A DNA stretch of 64,000 bases from Canna indica (GCA_034359265.1 CP136895.1:43604001-43668000), one strand, 5' to 3'; counted from the stretch's first letter, positions 54,007-64,000 are shown. The notes: generated by a model from the letters alone, not told the origin. Numbers and translations: made by a program.

Positions 54007-54235
54007 GCTAAGTCAGGATGTGATAGAGGTGGAGCTAATAGAAATTAGACTCTATCTTACTTGAAGCATGTCATATCTGTATATATTGCAAGATGAGGAA
54101 GGATTGGCGATAATTCCACCTGGTAATCTCGTAGGCATGTTGCTCAAAATGGGTGGAGGCTGATCCCAGAGATGTTTGGCTCGTGATGATGAATCCTTCG
54201 TAGTAAATGAGGTCGGTTAACATCGAGCCTAGTAT
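54007..54235 (-). mobile_element. Gypsy LTR fragment, inverted
   Basis: Matches the orientation of the LTRs at 44222 and 50229 (GTAATCTCGTAGGCATGTTGCTC like GATAATCTCGCAGAGATATTGCTC). It is the inverted counterpart of 54250-54420. Confidence 0.65.
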
Positions 54236-54573
54236 TCTGTCATCGCCCCTCATCATACAAAGACATCCACGTCCTCATCTTCGGGATCAGCCTCAACCTA
54301 TTTCGAGCAACATCCCTACGAGATTATCGGGCGATATTATCCCTAATCCTTCCTCATCGTGCAATATATAGAGACATGACTCACCTCGGATAACATAGAG
54401 TCTAATTTCTATTGCATCCACTTAGATCACATTCTGACTTGAGTGTAAGAGTGTATTTTGTAGGTCCCCCCTCCCGTCGGAGACGCACCTGACCAGGAGA
54501 CACATCAGATCAGATCACATCACTTCGACTTCAAGTAGGAACATTTGGAGCCCACCGTGGGGCCGAGTAAACC
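54236..54573 (+). mobile_element. Gypsy 5' LTR fragment and primer-binding site
   Basis: The LTR ends AGTAGGAACA at about 54549, followed by TTTGGAGCCCACCGTGGGGC, the same primer site as in the complete element but on +. Its start is truncated by the inverted fragment. Confidence 0.75.
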
Positions 54574-54833
54574 TTATCTACCCCGCAATGGTTGGTACCC
54601 AAAGTCAGACGAACATCGCTGCACACAGGCAGCACCCTAGCGGCAACACACCCCCGCTACTTAGAGACGCTGAAACAGTGAGGAGTGACGCTCCCACACC
54701 AGCCAATCTCTCACCAGTTGAATCCTAGCATTGAATAAACGACCTTGAGGTGGAGAATCAATGGTTAGCAGCCCAAGACGAGATGATGACGCGGTATCGG
54801 TAACAAAACCCGATCGATTATGAGCGCCACCAC

Positions 54834-55195
54834 CACTACTAGAAAAATGGTCATCAGCAACGGCTGAGCCGTTGCAATAGAGCCGTGACAGAAAGTCGTG
54901 TTGCTGATGACTTAGCAACGGATCAGCAACGGCCGCTCGGGCCGTCGCTCAAAACATTATCAGCAACGGCCGCTCGGGCCGTCGCTAAAACTATTATCAG
55001 CAACGGTTTTGCCACAGACCCGAGCCGTTGCTGATAACATTAATAGCAACGGCCGCTGAGTCCGTAGCAACGCCGTTAGTAAAACGCCGTCGCTAAGCCG
55101 TTGCTGTAGGTCATCAGCAACGGCTTTCGATACACTTTTAGCAACGGCTTTCCCACGGACGCCCGTGGGAAAGCCGTTGCTGATGACGAATACCT
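54834..55195. repeat. CACTA left terminus: TIR and subterminal CAGCAACGGC array
   Basis: At least ten direct or inverted copies of CAGCAACGGC / GCCGTTGCTG. In En/Spm such motifs bind the TnpA protein. The matching right array is at 61735-62042. Confidence 0.85.
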
Positions 55196-55487
55196 GCAAC
55201 CAGAAAATTTGAAAATTTCAAATTTCCATTGATACATTGATACATTTATCTGATACATAACTCACACACCCATACCCTCATACACACATTCATTCACACA
55301 TCACAAACACCTCATACACATTCATTCACACATCACAAACACACCAACATATATACATCAAAACAATTATACTTATATTGATAATTATCCACGATAGTAT
55401 AAAAACAATTCAAATGCAAAATTGAAGTATCAATATCCAAACAAAATAAGTTAAACAAGTTCAATATCCAAACAAAAAATCTCACGA

Positions 55488-57023
55488 TCAAGATGGAGGA
55501 TGGTCTGGATTATATGGCGGGGTCCGGAGCGCTTGAGTGTACACCGACGTGGACAGACTCGAGGACGATGGATTAGATGATGCCGAAGAGATGACTGGTT
55601 CGGGATGACCTGACAAGTTGCGTAGCATAGCTTCTATATTCGCCATCGTCTGACTCTGACGCTCCATCATCTCAGTCTGACGCGCGACCGTCTCCTCTAG
55701 TGTCCTTATCCTATTACTATGATCATAACTGGATCTAGAGGTGGACGGCCGCTCACCAGCGACCGGAGGGGTCGGTGCCCCAAGTGGCCCTAGTACGGCT
55801 CGCGCATGACCACTATCTGCGAAGCCATATACGCGGCCATGGTCCCAGCCACCTGCGGCCTCGACCCATGATGCTGCGTCAAAGTCCTCGGGGGTACCCC
55901 CGCGCTGCACCACCGTTTGGCTGTAGGTCTCCTACTCGAGTTTGATTTTTTGTTTAATATTTATCATAAAACTTAAATTATAAATATATAATGAATAATT
56001 TAAACAAATATATAATTACCATAATGTATGCAGCGCGGTTGTCGATGTACTCCCCCGTCCCATGTGCTCGACGGTGAGTCCGCTCGAACGCCGCCATCGG
56101 GGAGGGTCGTTGGACAGTTCCGTCATCCGACACCGTCGTCTACATTTATAAAACAAATACATTAATTAGTACACATAATAACAAATAAAATATATAATTA
56201 AAAGATATACTTACCATACGGTTTGCGTGCACTGCAAATGCAACAGAGCCGCCGGTGTGACGCGCTGCTCCTCCCGACATGCGATTTCTAGCCGCATTCC
56301 GAGAAACCTCCTGCCATCGATCCGTCGACCATATCCCCACGAGCTGGTCCCATATATCCGGAGTAATCCAACCGGGGCCGTATCCCCGAGTCTCCGCGAT
56401 GTTAGTGGTCCCAGCTCGGGCCATCGCTTGGGACCGAGCCTGCCCCAGCTGCCCGTTGTACCTTGCCCGGGAAATAGCCTCCCAGGCAGCGTAAATGAAG
56501 GGCCTCTGGTCCTCGGCCCATGTATAGCGAGCCTGCAAAATAATAATATCAGTACCAATATTAATATATCATCATGCATGTAAAAAATAATAATAATACG
56601 TGCCTCAAACTCGCGCCATAACATGTCGACGTGCTCGCTAGGCACGTGAGACCACGTAGGCCATGCCCCGTGCATGTATCGTCGAATAGTAGAAGAAATG
56701 CTCCTCGGCACTTCTTCTTGCTCGAACCTGCACAACAAAAATAAATTTTAATATTATATTATGATATAATGAATTTGTAATGATTCATAATTCATGATAT
56801 ATTACCGCTCCCCAATCACGCTAATCAATCTACGTGACTCTGTGGCTGGTGGAGGCTGCCACCTGTTCGGCCCGCGTGGCCGCCTACGTCTGGATGTACT
56901 AGCCTCGGCAGTATCATCGGAATGAGGATCAGCAACAGGTGGATCAGCAGCATGAGTAAGTGCTGGAGTCTCACCGATCGGAGACTCCGAAACTCTCCTG
57001 CGTCGATAACCACGACCAGACAT
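55488..57023 (-). CDS. TnpA-like CACTA protein (Transposase_24 type), 5 exons, 407 aa
   Basis: Proposed exons (-): 57023-56806, 56727-56604, 56532-56215, 56139-56020, 55931-55488; total 1224 nt with consistent phases. Intron 2 would need a GC donor (GAG|GCACGT); the other three are GT-AG. The N-terminus is Arg/Ser/Pro-rich (GRGYRRRRV). The centre resembles the plant En/Spm PttA family: WSTDRWQEVSRNAARNRM then HTGGSVAF. The C-terminus has a coiled coil (RIRTLEETVARQTEMMERQS) and Ser-rich tail. Expected role: binding the subterminal repeats and assisting the transposase. It is transcribed in the same direction as, and downstream of, TnpD. No stop or frameshift in the model. Confidence 0.75.
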
Positions 57024-57098
57024 ATCTGTCGAACAGACATATAATCAGATTATTGTATAAATAGTAGAGATATATTTAATAAAATATATACTTTACAA

Positions 57099-60000
57099 TT
57101 ATTCTTCATCATCTGAATAATAGTCTTCGAATTCTTCTTCTTCTTCCTCTTCTTCATCTTCTTCATCTCCAGCTTCCTCAATTTCATGATCGTCATCATC
57201 AGCATATTCAACTTCTAATTGAATTGACGTTGTGTCTGCATCCTCGAGTATTGGAATAATACGATCCACAACAGGAAGATCATCTTCTTGATAGAAACCA
57301 GGAGGATCATTTTCTCCTACTATCGGATCAATTTTTCCTCTACCTTTTGTCTTACAGACTACACGCCAATCTGCTCTATCTTTATTTCGAGCCGGATACT
57401 TCGCGTAATATACTTGTTCGGCTTGTGATGCCAATATAAAAGGCTCATTTGCTGCCAATTTCGATTTGTAATTAACCTCAACAAGTTTGTATTTTGGATG
57501 AACTTTCATGCCCCTTTCTGTTGTATCGAACCAATGACATCTAAATAGGATCACTGATTTCAAGCCGAAGTAGTGCAACTCTATCACTTCTTCCACCAGT
57601 CCATAAAAATCCATATCACATTCAACATAGGTTGTCCCTTTCATGCAGACCCCAGCATTCATCGTCTTCTTTGCAAATGAATATTCAACCGTGTGAAATT
57701 TATACCCGTTAACAAAATATCCGCTATAGCACGACACAAGTCGCGACGGTCCATTAACAAACTCAAATATTCTTTCATCTATTTCAGCTCTGTGATCTTT
57801 GCTGTAAGTCTGAATCCAAGTAGGGAAATCACGATTCCGTAATCTCTCCAATTCTTGATCGTTGTGAATAGAGTATTTTTGCACCATCTCAATGTCAAAT
57901 ATTTCAACGAATTGTTCAATCTCTGGACAATTGAGTAATACATACAAGTGTGCCAAATGATACTCTTCATCGCTTAAGTGTCGAGATGGACGAGAACCAA
58001 AAGCACGACCAGAGTGACAAAATATATTTAAACGTCCATCTGAATGTCGAACACCCCCATCGTCGTTACGTGGAAGACGATCAAATCTTGTCTGTACTGT
58101 CGATTCAAAGTAAAATGAGCAGAATGTTGAAATTTCTTGAATGGTATACGATTCAGATATTGATCCTTCAACAGCTAGGGTGTTCTTTACTTTTTTCTTC
58201 AGACGATTCATGTATCTTTCAAATAAGTACATCCAACGATATTGAACGGGGCCACCAACTCGTGCCTCGTATGCCAAGTGTATCGGTAGATGCTCCATCG
58301 AGTCAAAAAATGCAGGAGGGAAAAACTGCTCCAGCTTGCATATGATTTCAATAATATTATTTTCAAGTGTTGACATATCTTCGACTCGAAGGACATTTGC
58401 ACAGATGCTTCTAAAAAACATACTTAATTCAGTCAACGGACCCCAAATATTATCAGGTAGAAGATCTCGAAATGCGATCGGAAGTAATCTCTGCATGAAT
58501 ACATGACAATCATGGCTCTTCATCCCTGATATTTTGCAATCATCGACGTTCACACATCGAGATAAGTTTGAAGCATATCCATCGGGTAATCTGAGTTCTT
58601 TTACCCATTGACAAACATCTTTGATCTGTTGTTTATTTAACACATATAGGGCCTTCGGTTTCAGATATCGTCCGTTGACCTCTTGTAACTCCAACTCTGG
58701 TCTTTTACAAAGTATTTTCAGATCATGTCGGGCTTTGACATTATCTTTAGTTTTTCCAGAAATATCCATCACAGTGTTGAAAATATTATCAAACACATTT
58801 TTTTCAATGTGCATGACATCTAAATTATGTCGAATCAATAATGAACTCCAATAGGGCAATTCCCAAAAGATACTTTTTTTCACCCAGTTGTGTGTTTGGC
58901 CAAAACCTGACACTCTTTCATTGCGACCAAATACTATATCTGGAAGTGCTGAAACACGTGCTAACATTTGTTCACCAGACAACATCGGTGGTGGCCCATC
59001 TCTTTCGACTCTGCCCTTAGTAAATTTATTACGATTCCTTCGATACTGGTGATGAACCGGTAGGAATCGACGATGACAATCAAAGAATGAGATTTTTCGT
59101 CCGTTCTGAAGACTGATTGATTTAGAGTGTTCCATACAATACGGGCAAGAGAGTCGGCCGTGAGTGCTCCAACCCGACAACATGCCGTACGCGGGGAAAT
59201 CATTGATTGTCCACAAGACCGCGGCCTTTAAATTGAAGTTTTGCTTCCGATGACAATCATAAGTGACAGCTCCCTCAGTCCACAATGTTTTTAATTCATC
59301 TATCAAGGGTCTGAGAAATATGTCAATTTCTTTTCGCGGACCCTTAGGACCCGTAATAATCATCGAAAGATAAATAAATTCATCTTTCATGCACATTGAC
59401 GGTGGCAAATTATAAACTGTCAGCAGCACTGGCCAAACTGAATAAGGAGTTGCAGAATGTCCAAACGGATTAAAACCATCTGTGCACAATCCCAATCTGA
59501 TATTTCTAGTATCCATAGCAAATGAAGGATAACATGTATCCAAATGTTTCCATGCTTCACTGTCAAATGGATGAGTCATTACTGTATCATCACGACTTCT
59601 TGCATGCCAACTCATGTAGGGGGCTGTCTTTTTCGACATGAATAATCTTTGAAGCCTCGGTGTTAGTGGAAAATACCGAAGCACCTTAAACGGGATATTT
59701 TTCTGTCGGACCGATTTCTTCTCCTTGTAACGAGGGTGTTGACATACAGGGCATTTATTCAACTGCACATTTTCTTTATAATATAAAATGCAATTATTTT
59801 GGCACGCGTGTATTTTTTCGTACCCAAGCCCCAATTTTCTCATCAGCTTTTTAGTCTTATAAAAAGTAGGCTCAAACTTGTTATCAGTAGGCAGCATTCC
59901 ATTAATCAATCCAGCAATCCGATCATACGCAACTCCGCTGATATTACAATCGGCCTTGATGTTTAAGAGCTGTGTCATTGCTGAAAACCTAGTGTATTTA

Positions 60001-60581
60001 GGACAATTCTCATACAAAGGTTCATCGGCAGCTTTCAACATCTCGTAAAATTCTGCAGCTTCTTTATTCGGTAATTCAATCTCTACCGCAGCCCCTACTT
60101 CTGTGATATCAACCGCTGTAGTATCTGGTGGGACTGATGTCTGAAGATCTGACCGATCAACATTATCATTCAGGCGGAATTGACCCCCAAGACTATCAAG
60201 TATCATAGTTCTATAGGGATTACATTGACTGGATGAAGAAGCACCAGCAGAGGAAGATTCACCATATGTCTGAACGACAGGATTGCTCGACATCCCGACT
60301 TCGCGTGACTCCCCGTGACAAGTCCATAGAAAATATCTTGGTGCAAATCCTTTGCTATATAGATGCAGAGTGACAGTCTCCCGATCCAAAAATCGTCCAT
60401 TTGAACAAATGCGGCACGGACATCGGATTTGATCACCCATGCTAACAAAATTTCGATTCGAATAGGCGAAATTTAGGAAGTACGTTACGCCTAATCGAAA
60501 CTCATTCGTTAAAGCTCCACGATCAAGACGTCGGTACATCCAACTTCGATCAGCCGACATGATTCTGTCAATCAATGACAA
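57099..60581 (-). CDS. CACTA transposase (TnpD/Tnp2), 1160 aa, intact
   Basis: Single open frame from ATG 60581. Order: transposase-associated N-terminal domain (~13-90; WMYRRLDR, CPCRICSNG), Cys-rich region (~255-285), Transposase_21/Tnp2 catalytic core (~290-610) with LCTDGFNPFG (~365), TINDFPAYGMLSGW (~457) and HNLDVMHIEKNVFDN (~584), DUF4218-type region (~700-815; EQFFPPAFFDSMEHLPIHL), DUF4216-type region (~985-1060), and a Glu/Asp-rich tail from ~1118. The product should cut and join the CACTA ends in the nucleus. No frameshift or stop, which is unusual beside the decayed elements around it. Full-length for the family. Confidence 0.93.
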   Translation of the reverse strand: MSLIDRIMSADRSWMYRRLDRGALTNEFRLGVTYFLNFAYSNRNFVSMGDQIRCPCRICSNGRFLDRETVTLHLYSKGFAPRYFLWTCHGESREVGMSSNPVVQTYGESSSAGASSSSQCNPYRTMILDSLGGQFRLNDNVDRSDLQTSVPPDTTAVDITEVGAAVEIELPNKEAAEFYEMLKAADEPLYENCPKYTRFSAMTQLLNIKADCNISGVAYDRIAGLINGMLPTDNKFEPTFYKTKKLMRKLGLGYEKIHACQNNCILYYKENVQLNKCPVCQHPRYKEKKSVRQKNIPFKVLRYFPLTPRLQRLFMSKKTAPYMSWHARSRDDTVMTHPFDSEAWKHLDTCYPSFAMDTRNIRLGLCTDGFNPFGHSATPYSVWPVLLTVYNLPPSMCMKDEFIYLSMIITGPKGPRKEIDIFLRPLIDELKTLWTEGAVTYDCHRKQNFNLKAAVLWTINDFPAYGMLSGWSTHGRLSCPYCMEHSKSISLQNGRKISFFDCHRRFLPVHHQYRRNRNKFTKGRVERDGPPPMLSGEQMLARVSALPDIVFGRNERVSGFGQTHNWVKKSIFWELPYWSSLLIRHNLDVMHIEKNVFDNIFNTVMDISGKTKDNVKARHDLKILCKRPELELQEVNGRYLKPKALYVLNKQQIKDVCQWVKELRLPDGYASNLSRCVNVDDCKISGMKSHDCHVFMQRLLPIAFRDLLPDNIWGPLTELSMFFRSICANVLRVEDMSTLENNIIEIICKLEQFFPPAFFDSMEHLPIHLAYEARVGGPVQYRWMYLFERYMNRLKKKVKNTLAVEGSISESYTIQEISTFCSFYFESTVQTRFDRLPRNDDGGVRHSDGRLNIFCHSGRAFGSRPSRHLSDEEYHLAHLYVLLNCPEIEQFVEIFDIEMVQKYSIHNDQELERLRNRDFPTWIQTYSKDHRAEIDERIFEFVNGPSRLVSCYSGYFVNGYKFHTVEYSFAKKTMNAGVCMKGTTYVECDMDFYGLVEEVIELHYFGLKSVILFRCHWFDTTERGMKVHPKYKLVEVNYKSKLAANEPFILASQAEQVYYAKYPARNKDRADWRVVCKTKGRGKIDPIVGENDPPGFYQEDDLPVVDRIIPILEDADTTSIQLEVEYADDDDHEIEEAGDEEDEEEEEEEEFEDYYSDDEE

Positions 60582-60610
60582 TTTCTTTGGTTAATGTCTT
60601 TAGGTGAGAT

Positions 60611-60853
60611 TGTCCTATTCCATTCGGGATTTATGTTATTCGTACTGCACTTACATTTTTATTTTAACTGTTAACTAATTATTCTAAATTTCGACAGCAT
60701 CTCCCTACAGTTCTCCAAATAAGCATATCATCTGGGCGCGTATCGGAGAACAAGAGAGATGTTGCCGAATTTTAGAATAATTAGTTAACAGTTAAAATAA
60801 AAACGTAAGTACAGTACAAATAACTATATTCCCAAATTGTCCAATCAGGGACA
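60611..60853. repeat. ~106-bp imperfect inverted repeat upstream of transposase
   Basis: Arms 60611-60716 and 60745-60853 pair over most of their length (TTTTAACTGTTAACTAATTA in the left arm with its complement at right; GTTCTCC with GGAGAAC at the loop), leaving a 28-nt loop. It lies 30 bp upstream of the TnpD start, probably within the 5' UTR. Confidence 0.85.
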
Positions 60854-61039
60854 ATTCAAGAATTGTACGTCGTATAAAAGATCATCTACTTCTTTTACAC
60901 GAACATACAATTCCCGAACGGATCTAAGGTTTTGCTAAATCATATCCGATTCGTCGATGCGTACGTGAAACATATCAACTCGTCGGATGGATGATTATTT
61001 TCTAAATGTTTCGAGACAGTTCGAGTCCATATTGGACGA

Positions 61040-61290
61040 TTTCGGCGCGCGTCCGAAGTGGACGATTCCGGCGCGAGTCCGAATCCGGCGCGCGTCCGAA
61101 GTGGACGATTCCGGCGTGAGTCCGAATTAGATGATTCCGGCGCGTGTCCGAAGTGGACGATTCTGGCGCGAATCCGAATTGGACAATTCTGGCGCACGTC
61201 CGAATTGGACGATTCCGGCGCGAGTCCAAATTGGACGATTCCGGCGCGCGTCCGAAGTGGACGATTCCGGCGCGCGTCCGAAATTAATCT
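61040..61290. repeat. ~25-bp GC-rich tandem repeat in the CACTA 5' region
   Basis: Eight to ten units of GTCCGAA(G/T)TGGACGATTC then CGGCGCG, with small changes. Lies between the transposase promoter and the right terminus; may act as a promoter or spacer repeat. Confidence 0.85.
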
Positions 61291-61362
61291 AAACCCTAAT
61301 AATTAATCTAACAAATTAAACAATTAATTAACAATTATAAAATAATTAATTAATAATTTCAA

Positions 61363-61405
<43 letters not shown>

Positions 61406-61734
61406 CGGCGCCGGAGTCCACCCTCCGGCGCCGGCGTACAGTGGCCGGACACACTGTCCGGCCACTGTAGAAGGTCCGGCGGCGGCCATTGGCCGACCGC
61501 CGCCGGCCGAAACCCTAGAAATAGGGTTTTTTCTAGGGTTTCGGCCGGATTTTAACCTCTCCGGCCGAAACATAGTGAGAGCCGGTCGGCCGATCAACAT
61601 ACCGGCAGCAGCGGCAGCGTCGGCGAGAGGCGTCGGCGTCGGCAGCAGCGACAGCAGCGGTGAAGGCGTCGACAGGAGCGGCGGCGGCAGCAGCGGGAGG
61701 AAGAAGGGTCGGGCGCGAGAGCATGCCCTATATA
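61291..61734. other. CACTA right subterminal spacer
   Basis: AT-rich stretch with a (TA)n run at about 61371-61402, then a GC-rich tract (CCGGCGCCGG palindromes, CGGCAGCAG runs). Frames through it are low-complexity and not credible genes. Confidence 0.6.
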
Positions 61735-62713
61735 AACTTATCAGCAACGGCTCACTCGCCCGTTAGAACACCGTTGCTGATAAGTTATCATCAGCAACGG
61801 CTCACTTATCCGTTAGTAAGCCGTTGCTGATAATTAAAACATCAGCAACGGCTCGCCTTTCCGTATGAAAGCCGTTGCTGATAGTTAAAATAATCTACAA
61901 CGGCTCGGTTTTCCGTTAGAACGCCGTTGCAGATACAGATATCTGCAACGGCTCGGGCAGCCGTAAGAATGCCGTTGCAAATAGCAACGGCTTGAGCGGC
62001 CGTTGCTGATAGCCGTTGCTGAAGATCAAGTTTCTAGTAGTGCACTCAGAGCGTGAAGAAAGCAATTACTTGGGGAGGAGGAGGCTAGTTTCCAACCTCG
62101 GAGATGAGGTCTCCAGCACACCTCACTTGAGAAAGGAGAAAGACCCCAAGGTCACAAAGGCTACCACTCCCCTTCTCGTCGACTCGGGGCCCTTCTCCGA
62201 ACGCATCATAGCGACATGCCTTCCACCCAAATTCAGGCTACCAACCACGCTAAAGCTCTATGATGGTATGGGCGATCCGACTACATACCTAATGATGTTC
62301 AGGTCCAGCCATGATGCTCCTTAATGGAGTGACCGCCCTCGTCTTTTGTAGAGCCTTCCCGACTTCATGGAAAAAGCCGCACTATTGTGGTTCTCCTCCC
62401 TTCCACCGAGGTCCATACACTCTTTCGCAGAACTCCCTCCTGCCTTCACCAGCCGATTCTCCTCATCCCGGATCTACTCTAAAATTGAGGACGTCCTCCA
62501 TTACTTCAAGCAAGGGCAACATGAGCCCCTAAGGGATTATATACAAAGATTTCAGGCCATGGCCACAGAGATCCTGAATCTCGACACCCAAGTCGAGCTT
62601 TTTTCTATCAAACACAGGCTAAAACCCAAATACTTCATAGACCAAATTGCTCTGGTAAAGCCAAAAGACATGATCGAGTTCCAAGAGAAGACTGCAAGCT
62701 ACCTAGAGATCTG

Positions 62714-62975
62714 TGAGTTGAATATCCACACAATAGGAGGGGTGAATAGTGTATTTGCTCTAATTCTATGTATACTTGCAATTTCAATATCTTCTTAAAT
62801 GATTAACTAAGTTAGATAGTGAGTATTGAAAGCAATCAAGAATCTACACAAATGAGCAATGCTAACACAAGTCAATTTATAGTGGTTCGGCAACCGCGCC
62901 TACACTACCTAAACACACTACTTAGGATTTCACTTATAATCCACTCGATGTTGAGTACCTTACAATGAGGAATTT
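62714..62975 (-). mobile_element. Copia LTR F fragment
   Basis: Matches the starts of LTRs A-E (GGGGTGAATAGTG, then CAATGCTAACACA and TAGTGGTTCGGC). Cut on the right at 62975 by LTR G in the opposite orientation. Confidence 0.65.
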
Positions 62976-63200
62976 GTTGGCCTAAGGTTTTCAACCATGG
63001 TCTTAAACTCGGTTTTGATAATAACAAACATGGAACTAATAATTTCATGGACAAATATTTTCAGGTTCCATATCAGTTTGCGTGCGACATCATCGATCGG
63101 AAAAATTAGATAAATTAGCAAGGACGCTCGTTGACGCTCATATTTCATCGGAAAGATAGAGTTTAGATTTAGGGTGTCTAGTATACGCTCGTTATGAGGG
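62976..63200 (+). mobile_element. Copia LTR G fragment, opposite orientation
   Basis: Begins TGTTGGCCTAAGGTTTTC, the complement of the family's right end (GAAAACCTTAGGCCAACA), and continues as the complement of about 8600-8819. Homology fades near 63200. Confidence 0.7.
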
Positions 63201-63725
63201 ACAAGTGTGTCTATTGTTACAACAGGTTTGTTGTGCACATACAAGGCCTTTTGTGCTAATAGACAGGTTGCACCTCATATGACACGTACATATCCCTTCC
63301 GTGTCTCTGCTACTAGCTTGAACATGACTTACTTTGTTGAGCTACACTCAAGGGTGGTTGTTTTCTCACTAGGGCATACAAATGATGGGTCCGACTCAAC
63401 TAGGGCTCCTTGGTTTGTTGTGCACACACAAGGCCTTGGTTGCCCTAAAGGCAAAAACTTATAGAAGTCACATAGTGATGTGATTGGTAAAGAGTTACCT
63501 ACCCATGGACTTATTAGGGTTTGTCGTGTTACATGCGAGACCCGAGTAGGAGAAATGGGGTTCCATTTTTTCCCTAAGGAAGTCTACCAACGAGGGCTTC
63601 CCGCTTCCAAATAGGAGGGTATTATGGAACCTCAAAAATTAGTCGGAGACATAATTAATTAAAAGACCTCAATAAACATGCATGTAGAATATCTGCTCTT
63701 TCATTTCTTTATTTCTTTGTAGCAT
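63201..63725. other. Unassigned repeat-like region upstream of copia gag
   Basis: GGTTTGTTGTGCACA(T/C)ACAAGG occurs near 63226 and 63412. It could be LTR or leader of the copia element that follows. No coding support. Confidence 0.35.
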
Positions 63726-64000
63726 ATCATGTCACCTTTACCATCGTTAGATTACTTCATCAATGAAAATAAATTAACTGGACCAAATTACGTCGATTGA
63801 ATGCAAAATTTGAGGATCGTCCTCATTTATGAGAATTTGTCTCACATTCTTGATTCTCCGGGACCGATGCCACCCCTTGGGAAAGGGAATTACACCAAGG
63901 AAGAGAGGACGACTTATGAGAAGCTGCAAGAAATTTAGAATGAAGATAACACCACTGTTCAATGCATAATGCTGGCATCCATGTCCGATGAGTTGCAAAA
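63726..64000 (+). pseudogene. Copia gag N-terminus, cut by window end
   Basis: The + frame reads ENKLTGPNYVD then a TGA where copia gag has tryptophan, followed by MQNLRIVLIYENLSHIL, LGKGNYTKEERTTYEKLQ, another stop, and IMLASMSDELQ. This is the DUF4219/UBN2-type copia gag start. Two nonsense codons make it nonfunctional. Confidence 0.7.

Larger units (their letters stand above)
54834..62042. mobile_element. Complete CACTA (En/Spm) transposon, 7209 bp, TSD CAC
   Basis: Begins CACTACTAGAAA and ends TTTCTAGTAGTG (exact 11-12-bp inverted ends), with CAC at 54831-54833 and 62043-62045. Subterminal arrays of CAGCAACGGC in both orientations fill about 54850-55190 and 61735-62035. Two open genes on -: a TnpA-like gene and a TnpD transposase. 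All structural parts of an autonomous element are present. Confidence 0.93.
54590..62713 (+). pseudogene. Gypsy gag split by a CACTA transposon
   Basis: Gag N-terminal frame 54590-54833 (with stops) resumes at 62046. At 62160-62710 it carries the gag domain: SERIIATCLPPKFRLPTTL, a frameshift near 62320, MEKAALLWFSSLPPRSIHSF, KQGQHEPLRDYIQRF and DQIALVKPKDMIEFQEK. Truncated at 62713 by LTR F. Same family as 48681-49990. Confidence 0.75.

Noticed and set aside
58950..59210. Small ORFs on both strands within the CACTA transposase
   Set aside because: They overlap the 1160-codon transposase frame, which has clear family motifs.
61346..61766. Ala/Pro-rich ORFs on both strands
   Set aside because: GC-rich subterminal DNA of the CACTA element; opposite strands are equally open, so composition explains them.
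54834..62042. Interpretation as a Helitron or MULE capturing genes
   Set aside because: CACTA ends, 3-bp duplication and both En/Spm-type proteins settle the class.

Overview
This is plant nuclear DNA. The evidence is a multi-exon ubiquitin-specific protease gene with GT-AG introns, plant-type Ty1/copia and Ty3/gypsy retrotransposons, an En/Spm (CACTA) DNA transposon, plant MITEs and foldback elements, and integrated badnavirus-like (pararetroviral) DNA. The GC-rich first exon of the protease gene and the badnavirus type hint at a monocot, but the window does not settle the species. No bacterial-type operons, CRISPR arrays or RNA genes were found.

Layout. 1-3763: wreck of a copia element with a ~2.5-kb LTR. 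3764-9620: decayed Tat-like gypsy element (antisense-type ORF on +, gag on -) broken by a copia gag and LTR on -. 9628-14300: another copia LTR, a copia pol on + disabled only by nonsense codons, a GA microsatellite and a gypsy LTR region. 14310-20190: LINE scrap, MULE-like MITE, PIF/Harbinger-like element holding a solo LTR, more MITEs, and an hAT-like element holding a SINE. 20285-31590: rearranged endogenous badnavirus-like locus with inverted and repeated segments. 31600-33574: quiet intergenic DNA with a 203-bp tandem duplication. 33575-41415 (-): the one evident host gene, a UBP8-like deubiquitinase of 13 exons and 867 codons. 41632-44076: two foldback elements, the first close to the UBP promoter. 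44222-50706: a Tat-like gypsy element with both LTRs and a GTTTC target duplication but no RT or integrase. 51081-54006: a solo LTR nested in a solo LTR, each with its target duplication. 54236-62713: a third Tat-like gypsy (+) whose gag is split by a complete 7.2-kb CACTA transposon (54834-62042, CAC target duplication) with both genes open. 62714-64000: LTR fragments and the start of a copia gag.

How the parts relate. One LTR family (TGTTGG...CCAACA, about 1.15-1.67 kb) recurs at least six times and carries a palindromic minisatellite beside its TATA box. Nesting gives relative ages: gypsy fragments are older than the solo LTRs and the CACTA element inside them. Several reading frames are stopped mainly by TAG at positions where glutamine or tryptophan is expected, fitting C-to-T decay of methylated DNA. 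The likely functional units are the UBP8-like gene and possibly the CACTA transposon. The viral locus encodes no intact polyprotein, but its inverted repeats could make double-stranded RNA if transcribed.
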